This document shows, piece after piece, positions 11,401 through 25,100 of a stretch of 64,000 nt of DNA. The position numbers and the translations under genes were made by a program. The number at the start of each line of letters is the position of its first letter. The first letter of the stretch is position 1. Below the pieces are notes generated by a model. It saw only the letters and a program-made list of their open reading frames with translations. It did no database searches and was not told the DNA's origin. The stretch covers positions 62,001-126,000 of the forward strand of contig JAOVVO010000086.1 of the NCBI GenBank assembly GCA_028564675.1, given 5' to 3'. The stretch is from Onchocerca lupi. Its lineage: Eukaryota > Nematoda > Chromadorea > Rhabditida > Onchocercidae.

Positions 11401-14400
11401 TTTCCTAGTGGTACCTTAGCTTACCTGATATGCAATGGTCATTATCGTTCGATATTTACCAGACAAGCTCAATGTGACCATGGTCAGTGGTCAACTTTGG
11501 AACTTGGAATTTGTCAACTAATTGCTAATATTACTTGTAAACCACTTCCAACAGTACAAAATGGCAAAGTTAGCAATTTTTTTCTTTTTTTATTTTTTTT
11601 TTTTAATTTTAGAATTCTAAATTTTATAAATTGTCTAAAAATTTTAATTTAAAAAAAAAATAATTTGTTTCATCACAGCTTGCAAAATAAAAATATGGTT
11701 TTTGTGGTTTTCTTTTTCTTTTTGCTTGAACTTCTATGTTAATTAGATTTTAGAATTTTGTAAATTGATTAAAAATTTTAACTTGAAAAGTATAATCTCT
11801 CTTATCAGTTTTTTCAATAAATTGATTAAAATCTCTGTATAGCATTTTTAGTTCAAAATATTCACTGCTTAAACTTTTTTGATGCGAAGTTTTTTTCATT
11901 TTCCGAAAATTTTCTGATCAATTTTTTTTTTTTTTTTTGAGAATTAATTCAAATATTCACAAGTGATAATGAATTTTGCAACAAAAGATTTTCTTTCGAT
12001 TCAAAATATTCCTAATCTTTATGAACAATATTGAAAATAATATATAATCCTAATTTTTATTTGAATTAAATTTAGTAAATTTAAAAATTACTGTATAATT
12101 TGAATTTTATATGAAATTTTCTTGTCTTCTATAAAAATAGAATTTTTCAGAATTAAAATTTATGAAAAAAGAAAAATTTCCAGAATTAAAATTTTGAAAA
12201 AAAAGAAAAATTTCATGATTAAAAAGAAAGTTTTTTTCGTCTATGCTTACAGATGACCACTATTGAACGAGAAAAAAATATTAAAAATCAGCAGACAAAT
12301 CTAATTACTATTTGAATTTAATTCAAAGTTTTATTTCATAATTTCGATTTCATATGAATTTTCAGTTTTTTTAAAATTAAAATTTTCCATTCTTGCAAAT
12401 GATCATTATTGGGATATTTAATAAGGTTAGTATTAAATGAGTAAACTGAAATTAATTTTTAAATTAGAAAAGAAATTAATCACAATGAAATAATATGAAA
12501 CAAAGGTTAAAGGTCAGATACATAATGGGTAATAAAACTAATATAACAAGTGGAACAGTTGCTGAATTGGAATGTTCACATGGATATATTGTTCATGGTG
12601 CTGATGCTCTAATATGTGAATCAGGTGGTTGGTCACCTGGTCCAGTTCTTGGAACTTGTGAAAAGGTAAATTTCATATCTTTTCCTACCTTTTTTTACCT
12701 TTTTTTTTTTCTTGCAACAAATAATGAATGAACTCTTGTAATTAACTATAAACATTCTGGTAAGTTGAAAGTTTGAAATTCTCAGAAAAAATCGTTGATA
12801 AGTTGAAAATTTGAATTTATCAAAAGTCTCTGACTGATAAGTTGCAAGCTTTGGGCTATTAGAAGTCTCTGATAGGTTGAAAAATTTGAAAATTATTCGA
12901 TATCACTGATAAGTTGATAATTGAAGTTATTAAACGAATGTTGTTGTAATTTTTCTTTTTTATAAAAATGTAGTAATTTTAGGATGTTAAACGAAGAGAT
13001 CAAAGAGAAAAGCGACAGGTAAATTTTTTCTTCACACTATCAGTAGAACATGAATGTATGATAATATGAATTTGATAAATTGATCAAATGTAAATTGATT
13101 ATTTCACTGAATTTCGTTTTTCAGGAGATGAGACCTTGTCTCAGCGGTCATCCAATCATTTCAAATGGCCAATTATCGTATTCTAATGAGCCAAATTTGC
13201 TTGGAGCCTATCCATCAGATACCGTAGCAATTGTACGTTGTAATGGTGGTTATACCATTCATGGTAGGCCATGGAATTTATTCTTCAATTGATTTATAAT
13301 TTTTAAAAAATTTTAAATTTCATAAAACTTTGCTTCTTTTGTTGTAGTCCAATATTTCACAGCTTAAATTGGATACATAAATTAGGCTGAAAGCTATAAG
13401 TCCATTTTTTTTTTTTTAAATTAATGCTTAGCCAAAGTTGAAATGTTCAAAGGTATTTTTAGCATTATGTTAAACCTAAGTTTAAAAATTATGCAAAATT
13501 TTGAGAAATTATGTAGAAAGAAAAGACGAAATTCTCCGTCTCTCTATTTTATTTCATTTTTTTTTTTTTTTTTTCGTAAAAATATGAAAATTTTCGATCA
13601 ATTCTTTATAGAAAATTGATGGATTTAGGTGCACTTTTGTCGATATGCGAAGATTCTCTTTGGAAGCCACCAAATCTGGGAATCTGTATTCTTCCATCAG
13701 AAGTTGCATTGGTTCCAGTTCGAAATCCATGTTTATTTGGATTATTAGCTCCAATTGGTGGTACCATTACTTATAGTAGAGGTTTGAATTAATTTTTCAC
13801 TTTTTTTCTTTTTTTTTTTGCATTTCTAAATTTCTTGAAATTTAATAAAAGTTGTTTGAATTCAGTAAAATTTAATCATTCCGTTAATTCAGGTCCATTA
13901 GGTCCATTTCCGTCTGGTACCACAGCTATACTGGAATGTGTACATGGTATTTCACGTGGACCACTGTTAGCAGCTTGTGATAACGGTTCATGGATTCCAC
14001 AAGAAATGGGCACATGTTTATTGTCAAATGCCAAAAATTCCTCAAGTATTCGTTAATTTCATTTCAAAATTTTTAAAATTTAAATTCACTCATTCTCATT
14101 CAATTCAATTTTCTAATTAAATAATCAATAATTTTAAACTGATTATTTTTCTTCAACTTTTATCACAAAACTACATTAAAATCTTGTTAGTAGAAAAAAA
14201 AAAAATTGGAAATCGAAAATGATATTAAGTTTTCAGATTCTGTGATTAAATCAGATAGCTGTTTGAAGAATTATCCGATACCAGATAATGGTATTGTTGT
14301 TTATTCAAATGATGCTATACATCCACCATATCCGGCATTAACCAAAGCTAATATCCGGTGTAGTCCAGGATTTACACCAGCAGGTTCCGTGATTGCTACC

Positions 14401-17400
14401 TGTCAGAAAGGGGAATGGTACCCATCGTTACCAACACAATGTTTACAATTCGATAAAGAAAGTTTGTGCTATTTTCAATTTCAGGTTATGTTTTGAAATG
14501 AAATTTGCCTTGAGCTCAGCCTAAACTCGATTCATTAAAAGTATAAATGTATTAGTTCCAATCAAATTTAATGAATTTCATTTTTAGCTTTTTTTTTTTT
14601 TGGTAAAGGACTGTTTCTCAAGAAAAGTTTGATAACCTAAAATACTATGACCTTTGCTTGCCAAATTCAATTTGAGCAAACATGTGTATGATATATTTGT
14701 ATTTAAGCAAGAAATTTATAGTTAAGAAAAAACATTTATGAACAATTTTAAGAAAAATGGATTTAAGAACGAAATTTATATTTAGGAAAGGAAAGTTTTT
14801 TTTTTAAAAATTTTAAGAGAAAAGACCCATGCAAAATCTTAAATTTTTTTGCATACTAATTTCACGAATTTTCTAAAATTTCGAAAAATTTTTTAAAGAA
14901 CAGTTCAAACTTCACTAAAGCAAATTTCACTTTAGTTTTTCTTTTTTTTTTTTAAAAAAAAGTTTAGTTTTGAGTATTCAGTAAGATAATATAGAACGTA
15001 CGTATCCATGGAATGTGCTGTATCTATGAAAAAAATGTAGAATATACTGTACCTGTGAAATATAGAATATATTGTGTACGGTATATAGGGAAGAAAAGTT
15101 TTCTGACTTTCGCGATTTTTTTCCCGTAGAAATAGTAATATTCTATATAACATACAGTATACAGTATACTCTACATTTCATAGATACAGTACATTCCATT
15201 AACAGTTCATATACTGTAGTATTGGGCATCATGTTTCTTTTAGCGTCATCGATTATCACCGCGGTAGATAGCTGTGCTACCGGTATAACACCTCCAGCAA
15301 ATGGATATATCAATTATAGTATTGGTTCAATCAGTGGACCGTTTCCGGCAGGTACCGTAGCAACCATAAGTTGTGATCTTGGTTTCAGACCAGTTGGTGC
15401 TACATCATCGACCTGTTTGAAAGGAATTTGGTCACCAATAATGCTAGGACAATGCGTTCATATAGGACCAAGACTTCTTGGTATTCTTTTGTTTTTCAAA
15501 TATTTTCATTATTTTATTCCTTAAATAATTCTAAAAATTTTAATGTAAATTAATGAAATAAATCAAATTTTTATAGGTATTTTTTAATAATTCAGTAAGT
15601 AATTCATTTGTTTCTGTAATTAAAAAAAATAAAAAATGGTTGCTCAAAATTTGGTACATCTCTCGATGGTTCAATGAGTAATTAGTTCATTTCCGAAAAA
15701 ATTTCTTAGTTAATGAAATATACTTGTAATTAATAAAATATTGTTTAAATCTTATTCAGGTGCACCTATTGATAGCTCATTAAATGTAATTGGAGCACAG
15801 TGTTCTGCTCTTGCACCACCAGTTAACAGTCGAATATCGTATTCGCATGGATCAGAGGTGGGACCATTTCCTACCGGTACGGTAGCTACCGTAATTTGCA
15901 ATCCAAATTATATGATCGTTGGTTTATCAACTACCATATGTACCAATGGTGTTTTTTCACCTCCACTTCTGGCACATTGTATACCAGGACCAGGAAATGT
16001 TGGAAGTATGAAATAATCGTTTTCTTCATAATTTAAAAGGATCTCAATCAATTAATTCTTCAGCTTTCAAATGTTGAATGAAAATTCAAAGATATTCATT
16101 TTAATTGTAATTTAAAAATTTTTTACCAGTACTTTTCTAAAATTTCAGGTTTATTAAAATTCAAAGAGTTACCTTGCATACCTATATCAAAACCACCCAA
16201 TGGAGATGTGATATATTCAGATATTACTTCAAATGTATATGCATCAAAAACAACAGCTAATCTACTTTGTAATCTTGGATTTATTCCAATCGGTCCGGTA
16301 GAAACAACCTGTAAGAATGGTATTTGAACTTTTTGAATTATTATCAATTCGGTGTTAATGAATGAAGCGATTTAATTGGAAAATTTAGAAAAAAAATCTC
16401 CATTTAATCTAAATGAGAATTTCGAAAAATTGCAATTTAAAAAATTTTTTAAATTTAAATGAAAATAAATAATGTTGACATTAGGCTGCATCAAATTTCG
16501 ATTCGTATTGATTTTTATGAAATAACAAGCTTGAATATTTTTTTTTTTTTTTTGATTGCAGTAAAGACACTTTGAGTAAAATTTAAATTTTTCATATAGC
16601 AAATATTCATAAGAAAGAATGATTTGAAAATTTCTCAATTTTTCAGGACAATGGAAGCCATCTTTAGGATTCTGTCAACAAAGTATAATCGATTCAGGAT
16701 TAAGCCAATCTTCCATTTCTGGACAATGTCTGTTTGAATTGCCTATTGTAGCAAATGGAAAAATCCGCTATTCTATCGTGAGTTATGCTGATTTTTAGGA
16801 TTAAAAATAAATTAAATTGCTTGCATTAATCGAATTCTTATACATATTATAAATTTGATAAAATTTCGGATTTCTTTCAAATATTAGCCAAGAAGAATAA
16901 GGCTATCTAGGAATTATTATCACTATAGTTGCTTTTCGGGCAAATTTTCGGTTTAACTTCCGAATAAAATTTTAAAATGATTGTTTGGAAAAAAACATTC
17001 TCTGAAACTAAAACTTTTTTCAAATATTGGCCAAAAAGAATAAATTCTATTATAGATCATGCGAATTATATATTTAAATAAAATTTCAAATTTCATTCAA
17101 ATGTTAGCCAAGAAGGATTGAAAAAGACTATTTAAAAATTATTATGTTATAGTTGTTTTCCGAGCAATTTTTCGAATAAATTTTGAGCAAAGTTTTAAAA
17201 TGACCGTTTTAGGGAAATGTTTAGAAAAATTAAAAATTTCTATCAAATATTAGCCAGTAGATGAATAAGGCTATTTAAAAATGAATACATGAGGCAGTTT
17301 ATCAGTTTTCCAAATAACTAGGCAATTTTTTTGTGTAACTTTGAAGCCAAGTTTTGAAATGATTATTCAGGGAAATATATTACCACCATATGATAGTGGA

Positions 17401-20058
17401 ACAACAGCAACATTAATTTGCAATAGTGATACGATCCCGATTGGAATAATGCTATCAACTTGTATCAATGGATCATGGAATCCTCCGATCCTTGGCCATT
17501 GTTCAATAAATGGTATGTAAATGATTGGCATACCTGGAAGAATCTGATTGATTTATTGATTTTTTTTAGATTTGTTTATCTTCCGTGCAATAAATGAAAT
17601 TCATTTAATAAATGTGCAGTAAATCGTCGGTATTTTTCTTTCCAATTGGATCGAATAGAAATAATTAAAAATTTCATCATATTATTCGAGAAATGTAAAT
17701 ATGATATTTACAAAATGCTAATTAATTGATGGTTAAATAATACCATCATCAACATCATTTAAAAGGTTCTGCATTAAACAATTTTCAATTTTATCAATGA
17801 TATTTTTTTTTTTGTGAAGATTACAAAAATTTAAATTCGAAGAAATTGCAAAAAAAAAAAAAAAGAAAAAATGCTTCTTTTTTTGGGATGAAGATAGAAA
17901 AATTTTAGTTAAACTTCGAGAATGATAAATTTCATCTTTAAATTTTGATTTTTTGTGATATTTAAACGATCTATTGAGAGGTAAGATAATTTGTGCACGT
18001 TTTCAGAATTCTGGCTTTTTTTTTTTCCGCTTCTTGCTTATCTAAAATTTTCATTTTAAGCTTACATCTGCAAACGTGTATAGAGTTTTTAAAATTTTAC
18101 TAATTACTAAAAAATTTAAAACGCTTTACACGTTAGCTATTTTCATTCTTCTGCTTGACCTTATAATTGTCTTTCATGTATTTTTTTCCTCACGTAATTT
18201 TTGACGTTGATTTGTGATTGCAGTTGCTGATAAAAGACAGATAAGGACTGAATTGAGACGAACTCATTTATCATCGATTGATTGTTCTGCTTCTCCACCA
18301 GTTTCAAATGGAAAAGTATAAAATTTAAACTATTTTTTTTTTTCAATTTTAAATTTCAATAAAATTTCAAAAAAATTTTAAAATATTTTTTTTATAGCAA
18401 TTTTATAAATAGGTAAAAACAGAAGTCTAGGCTAAAAACAAATAGCATTTAGATTAACACAGGAATTTTTTTTTATGGTTTAGAATATGATAGAGATATC
18501 GTCATAATATGTAATTAATATTTATTTTACAGACCTCTTCTTAATGTAATTAATTAATTATTTCACTAATAATTGATGCTTATTTGTTCTGAAAATAATT
18601 TCTTAATGTAATTAATTAACTACAACATTGATAATTAATATTTATTTATTGTTTCTTAATTTATAACTAATATTTATTTCAAAAAATTTTTATACTCCTG
18701 TTCTTAAATTTATGATATCTGTCTATGTTATCTTATCTATATATAGTTAATTGTTAAAAAAATTTACTTCTTTTATTTATGCAAATTTTGTAGAAATCAA
18801 ATTGAAAAAAAAAAAGAAAGAATTTTCAGATATATTATAGTAATGAAAGTAGAAATAATATGTACAAACCTGGTACAGTAGCAAATTTGATTTGTGATAA
18901 TGGATATGTATTATTGGGACGATCGATATCTTATTGTCAAGGTGGCATTTGGTCACCTTGGCCAGGTGTTGGTAGCTGTCAACCTGATGGACAAAAAGAA
19001 CAACAACAAATAAAACAAATTACGAATGTAAACAAACCAAATGATGTTTGTTCTGAAATATCTGCTACATATGCAAATGGAATGGTTAATTTTATTAAAT
19101 TTAAATAAATCAAAAATAAAAGAAAAATTCTGTTGAAAAAAGCTAAAAAAAAAAAAAAAATTGATTGATTAAATCTAATTTCTAATTTTCTTTTTTACAT
19201 CTTTTCTCTAATTCTAATATGTAATTCGGTCTCAATTGCTTTGAATTAAGGCTAATTTAAGACCAAAAAAGCTTAGGAAAAGCTAATTTTTGTTTGTTTT
19301 TTTTTTCTTTTATTTTAAGCTTATTTTGAGAGAATTTAAATTTTAGATAATATATGAAGGTAATAATGATACTAAATGGTATAACAATGGTACTAGCGCA
19401 AAATTACAATGTAATGATGGTTTTATAATTAATGGTAAACAAATGACATATTGTAAAGATGGTTTTTGGGAACCAACGATTGGAATTTGTCAACCGATAA
19501 TTGAAACCAGAATTATTGATTCCTGTAAACCACTCAATTTTCCACCAAATGGAAAGGTATATTTTTTCAAGAATTTTTTTTTTTTTTTTTTTGTTCCTTT
19601 TTCCATTGAAATATTGCGATTATTTTTATCGTAATTTTTGCAATTTTCAGTTTTTTAAATTTTTAAAATCCGATCTAATTCAATATTACATAAAAGTCTA
19701 TGAAATTAATTTTCCTCCCATAATTATGGTCAATCAAAAAAAAAAAGAAAAATAATAAAAATAACATTTTTATGAAGATTTAGCAAAAAAAAAACTTACA
19801 AGACTGAACTTTCGTTGCGACAAACATTGAAATGATTAATGCTGTAAAATAATATTATTTCAGGTTTACTACATTTACAACAATTACACAAAGGATTATC
19901 AAGTAGGTACCACAGCTGTAATGATATGTAATAAAGGATTCAGGTTGAAAGGCGACGCAACATTGATTTGCGACGAGAATGGTTGGACACCAAATGGTGG
20001 TTTTGGAATTTGCATCCCTGCAAATGATAATTTCCGTGATTTCCACATGCACTCATAA
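8486..20058 (+). CDS. Secreted 13-module sushi/CCP protein with internal furin site
   Basis: Twenty-one exons keep one frame of 1193 residues: 8486-8594, 9075-9263, 9675-9830, 9919-10085, 10329-10506, 11324-11568, 12513-12665, 12983-13018, 13125-13263, 13629-13781, 13893-14045, 14237-14461, 15244-15480, 15760-16005, 16149-16319, 16647-16777, 17371-17512, 18224-18315, 18830-19084, 19347-19556, 19864-20058. Residues 1-23 form a signal peptide. Residues 24-195 are a separate Cys-containing region with PIYRYRNE and ICYGW motifs. Thirteen CCP modules follow (about 197-1183), each with four cysteines, the PxNG, Y-S and GTxA patterns and a Trp before the last cysteine in most modules. A 36-base micro-exon encodes DVKRRDQREKRQ (residues 400-411), a furin-type RxKR site between modules 3 and 4. 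Many introns fall after 'NG(K/Q)' in phase 0 or at a glycine in phase 1, as in exon-shuffled CCP genes. There is no membrane anchor. CCP proteins bind other proteins or glycans at the cell surface; the ligand is unknown. Confidence 0.88.
12761..12930 (+). repeat. Intronic tandem repeat, about 38-base unit
   Basis: Intron 7 of the CCP gene holds about four and a half degenerate units beginning TAAGTTGAAA and ending in TCTCTGA or a variant. It is non-coding, with stops in every frame. Confidence 0.6.
16870..17370 (+). repeat. Intronic degenerate tandem repeat in CCP intron 16
   Basis: The phrase CAAATATTAGCCAAGAAGAA recurs in variants near 16880, 17020, 17098 and 17243. It is followed by similar text such as GGCTATTT and CAATTTTTCG. 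The intron appears to have grown by repeated local duplication of a unit of roughly 80-150 bases. Confidence 0.55.
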
Positions 20059-20721
20059 TTTACGATAAATTTCTTAGTAATAGATCAAAAATCAGTTCTG
20101 ATATTAATTCAATTTCGAAAAATTTTTAAGCTAATTTTGCTTTATAAAATTCAAACTCTATTTTGATAAGATATTCAAATATTTTATAATGATCTGAGTT
20201 TTAATCAAATTTTCGTTTTCCAAATCAATTATAATATATTTTCATTAATTGTACAATTTATTAGAAAAATTGAAACATTCTTTTAGATCGATTCAACTCC
20301 ATTTACAAATATTAGCAAAATTTTCATGCTAGATCCATTGCTGATAGGTTTGTTACTTCGATTTAGGCTTTATAATTATTTTTGAATCTTACTTTCACAT
20401 AAAGCAAATGCATACAATTATTGTTTACTCTATATTTTATTAATTGATTCGTGAAAAAATTAAAATAGAATTTTTAATTTAAGAGATTTTGAAAAAAATT
20501 ATTCCTTTTTCTTTATTTTTTGTTCATTTGTTGGTATTCAAATTTATTAATAGACGAAAATGACGCGTAAAAAAACACGTTTTTGACTCTTACCAATTTG
20601 TAATAACGTCTTTCTTACGTTTACCTAGGATATATTATATGCATTCTGCTTTATTCAAAAGCTTTCACTATCAATAACACTAATAATGCATATGATAATT
20701 TTCATAAATGCATGCAGCTTA

Positions 20722-20797
20722 CTCACGTGACGTATCAAATAGAATTCATGACGTCTTACGTACGTGACGCATCAAGTGGAATTTTTTATTACGTGAA
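20722..20797 (+). repeat. Direct repeat of an ACGTGACG-containing motif
   Basis: Two copies of about 36 bases, each reading ACGTGACG(T/C)ATCAA(A/G)T followed by GGAATT or AGAATT, lie side by side. They are separated by a palindromic GACGTC and a TACGTA. GC content is locally higher than around it. The function is unknown. Confidence 0.4.
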
Positions 20798-21204
20798 GAT
20801 AAAAGTTTTTAAAATATTGATTTATGGCATGAAGATTTGCATCATCCAAGATAGTTATTCACAGTATGGTAGAAATTTTTGCTTCGAATCGATTTGTAAC
20901 GATTTTTTAATTTTCGGATTCAAAAGATGAAAGATATGTCTTACACAAAAAAAAGAAAAAAAAACTGGCATAATATCAATTGAATTACATAATTGAAACC
21001 TAATTAATTAGGCTATATTAGATCAAGCTTATTAATAAGACTATAATGTATAAATTTAAGAGAATTCATTCAATAAATGCAACACTTTTTTCGTCCAATT
21101 TTGCCGAAATTTAATTAATTTTCTAACATAATTAATTCCATAACTTACAATAATACACCTAATGCATAACAACAAACACAAACAAATAGAAAAATGGTTA
21201 ATCT

Positions 21205-21410
21205 ATCTGTGTGGATAAAAATGTAAATGTTCGTTGTGGCTTTTAACGTAACTTTTCAAGTTCTTCATCAATTGATTTGAAATTTTGAAACAACGTTGCA
21301 TTCAAATAGGCGCATGTTTTTATAGAGATATACCTATTTTTTTTTATACCTGTCATAGATGGGACAGGTAAAAGTAAGTAGTGGACAATTTTATTTATAT
21401 AGATTAGCCG
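21205..21410 (+). repeat. Dispersed repeat family, copy 1
   Basis: It contains ATGTAAATGTTCGTTGTGGC, then a TTCTTCATCAATTGATTTGA block, then AGGCGCATG, and ends near TTTATATAGAT. Two inverted relatives lie at about 56170-56310 and 56455-56590. A perfect 8-base-stem hairpin (TACCTGTC/GACAGGTA, stems 21347-21354 and 21363-21370) sits inside it. No ORF is carried, so this would be a non-autonomous element; the class is not determined. Confidence 0.5.
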
Positions 21411-22192
21411 GACTGGCTATGCGGAACGTGGCCGGATACAGCAAATATAAACAAATAAAATTTTGCATTCTGTTGAACATAATGTTGAAAACACTTAAAC
21501 ATTACGATCAAATTGATTTATTTCTTTAAAATCATAAATCATTTTATAGTAAATTTCATTTTTGAAATTTTGCATTTCTAAACGGAACAATAAATAATAA
21601 AGTTAAGAAAATGTTTATTTCCTGTAAGTTAGTATCTGAATATATTAATCTTGATCAGACCCAATTCTAAGAATTTCCAATATGTTTTGGAATTGTATGC
21701 ATTGTTTATTTTGATACAAGTATTTTCTTGTTTTTTTTTTTGGAAAGAAATTCAAATTTAATTTAAAAATGAAAATGATGGCTCGCTAATTTCAAATTCA
21801 ATATTTTAAATGAAATAATTCACAAGAAGAATTATGCAAATTAACTAAATCCTAAAGCATTATCAAATGAATTCTCAACCTATACTATCTTATTTGCAAT
21901 GCAATGTCGACAGTTATTTTGGCTGATAATTTAAATCGAAAAAGATAAATTAAATTTGTTTTGATTCAAACTTTGTTCTACATGCTCAATCTCAAAAAAC
22001 TGGTTGTTCAATATCAATTCAAATTTAAAATAATCTCAATTCCCAAAAAGGAAAGGTATTTATAAGATTTCTGATAAAATTAAATGGAAGAGCAAAAAAA
22101 AAACCTGCATAAAACTAAAATTTAGTAAAAGGAATTAGCTAAAAATGAAAAAAGGATAAAATTAAATTTATTCAATTATTTGATCGCCACAT

Positions 22193-25100
22193 TTAATGTT
22201 TTATTATTAAAGTCTGTTTAAACTTTCGCGAATGCCGTATCAAACAAAAAATACAGTATCCCATAAAAATACAAATTCCCAAAATGGCAAAGATAATTTG
22301 TATCAGCCCAACATATTTCGGAATTGATACTACACCGATAAAAAGTGTCTTGACGAGATCATCACAGAGTTCACCATGCACTCGAATCAATATCATCGGC
22401 ATCATTAAGGTCGGCAATCGAGTTGCAATCCTAAAAAGCAATATTGATGGGAAAAAAATAAATAGCATGTAATTTTTAAAAATTTTAAATTTTAAAATTT
22501 CAAATATATTTATTACTTATTGCATTGATGAAATTTTGAAATTAATTTAGTAGGTTTATAAAACAATTCTAAACTTTAGTGTGGAAACTGCAGAAATGAG
22601 AAAAATGATTTATTTTTGAATGATATTTCAAAATCAAAAAAGAAAAGATAACTTACGTTGATGCATTCGTTCGAAACATAGGAAATGATATCATCAGTTG
22701 AATATCAAGTTGCATTAATAATCCCGTAAACTGCAAAAGGAATGTGAAAAAATTTCATTAATTTTACATTTTTATGTATAAATTTCATTTCTTTAAAAAA
22801 GTATAGTGACTATACGTCGATTGAGATTTGCAAAAAATTCGAAGGAACCTTAAACGTACTGATTCTCGAATAAATGTAAATGCTGACGGTTTAATATTTA
22901 ATCGTGGGAAACCTATCACCGAATCAATAACTTCTTTCGGGGAATAAGAAAAGTAAGGTGGTGATATTATAGCTGATAATGGTAATGTCTCATTTTTGCC
23001 TAAAATAGACCAATTATAGATGTATTTTAATTGAATTAACATCAAAATAATTCAAATTTTAAAAATTCCAAAACAAAATTTTGAATACAACTTAATGTTA
23101 AATTTTAAATATACTTTAATTTTTTATTAAATTTAAAAGATAATATAATTTCAGTCTTCACGCAAGAAAGGATAAATAGCGAGATGAATATGCAAATGAT
23201 GTTAGAAATAAAACAGTGAAGAATATCAGTAAAACCAAAATATTTTATAATATAAATATGAAATAATCCAAGCATTCTGTATGGAAGGAATTTGTAATAT
23301 TTCTCATACAAATGATTCACTTATCCATATCCCGGCACAAAGATCTTTGTTCTCTCATCTTTTCATCTGCTAACCGAGCTTATGTGCATCGTGAAAAATG
23401 TTGAGATTTTAACTGTCAGGAATGTTACAAGGAACTGAAGGGCATTGTTTATTGTGAGCATTGTCCATCTTTTATCCTTTGTCCTGATAATCAACTGTTT
23501 GTATGATTGTGTTTTAAGCCTCCGTCCACTATCGATACAGGGATTATCCATAGAAGAAGGAGCTTTTGAGTCAGCGGGAGTAGTATCTTCAAGATCAGTA
23601 TCAAGAGCAGTTCAATTCCAATCTAATTTCGAAGACTTTTCGGCAAGCAATAATTTAATAGGAGAAAAAGCATTCACAAAAAGAAAATATGACAATATGG
23701 TGAGAATTCAAATGACTGTCAGTACTTTTTATTATTTACCGTATAAATTCTTCGTTTGAGCGCGATATTTGCATTAAATCACATAAACTAAATGAGGTCT
23801 ATTGCTGTCCTAGCCAAGTCAAAACAACAAGAAGATCTTCAATCTAAAAACTAAAAACTAAATTACAAACTATCAGATTTTTTTACCCAACAAAAAGTTC
23901 AAAAAGTGGAAAATATGATTGTGTTAAAGACTGCAAAAAATAGAAAATATCCCAATGGTGAAATCAAGAAACACCGATAAGTCCAAATTTGTTGAAGCAG
24001 TTTAATAATAAAGATGACCTCTATTTTAAAGAGGAAAATAAGATACCTGGAAAACAAACAAGTGGGAACATTCCAGGTGGTAACAGGTAGGTTCCGTCTA
24101 TGTAACTTCCTTGACAACAGTCATGACAAAAGTTCTCCTCTAATATGCAATTAATGCTTGCATTTGAGCATGAAATGAAGTCATTATTTCTTGTCATCCT
24201 GAAATTTGTTTTTAATTTGATGTAATTAAGCAGCGGATAATAATTAAATATTAAACGAGTCATTGAATTGATTTGAAATGGTTTTTTAGAGATGGAACAA
24301 AACCGCAATTTCTAAATGAATGATGCTTATTTTTTGTATTGAATAATTAAATGCTAAATATAAACTTTTATAAGATTTCTGATTGTTTTTTTCAAACTTT
24401 CCACTTCAAAGTTTGTATTTTAAACATATCGAATTCACTGAATTAGAGATGCGGATTGTTTCCTACTTTGAGCATGGATTCCATTCCGGAAAATATTTGA
24501 TTTTTTCGTGATTGCGATATCGAAAACCGCTATACTTATTGCTGACGGTATCAAATTCTTCCTCTGGAACTACAAATTCTATACTTTTCATTCCTTTATA
24601 AGTCGATTTCTTAGAAAATACTGCGGTAAACGATCTGAAAAATAATACGACGATTTTCTGCATTTTTTCGTAAATTTAATTGTAAATTTTATGCGAATTT
24701 GTTCAATTTTTTGAAAATTGAGACAAATGCTAATATTATTGACCGTACCGACATAAAAATGAATGAAAAAAAGGAAGAATACTGTTAGGCGTCAAATGCA
24801 TCGGTGCGAAACTTCCGGTATCTGAAATTTGAAAGTATTTTATATAACTTTTTAAAAAAAATCTGTTTCAGATGTGTAAATTTTCCTGCAAAATAGATAT
24901 CGCTGTTTTCATTGATATCTTAAATCAAAAAAATTCCATTTTTCATCTTCTAGAATTTAAACAAAATGAATCATTCAAGACTTCTTTTTCATTTGCTATA
25001 AATTGATAATTTTCAATTACATCCTGCAAATTTGGGAAATTCAGTAATTTTAAAGAATAAATTTCGAAAATCAAAGAGAGAAACCAGTTCCATTGATCAT

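Larger units (their letters stand above)
20059..22192. other. Convergent intergenic region between CCP and CD36 genes
   Basis: It contains the 3' flanks of two convergent genes. No coding exon was found. It holds a doubled ACGTGACG-containing motif near 20720-20795 and a member of a dispersed repeat family at about 21205-21410, both listed separately. Confidence 0.5.

Noticed and set aside
23363..23551. Minus-strand 62-codon ATG frame in a CD36 intron
   Set aside because: It overlaps the opposite-strand candidate. The CD36 protein is already complete without it, and it has no matching splice phases.
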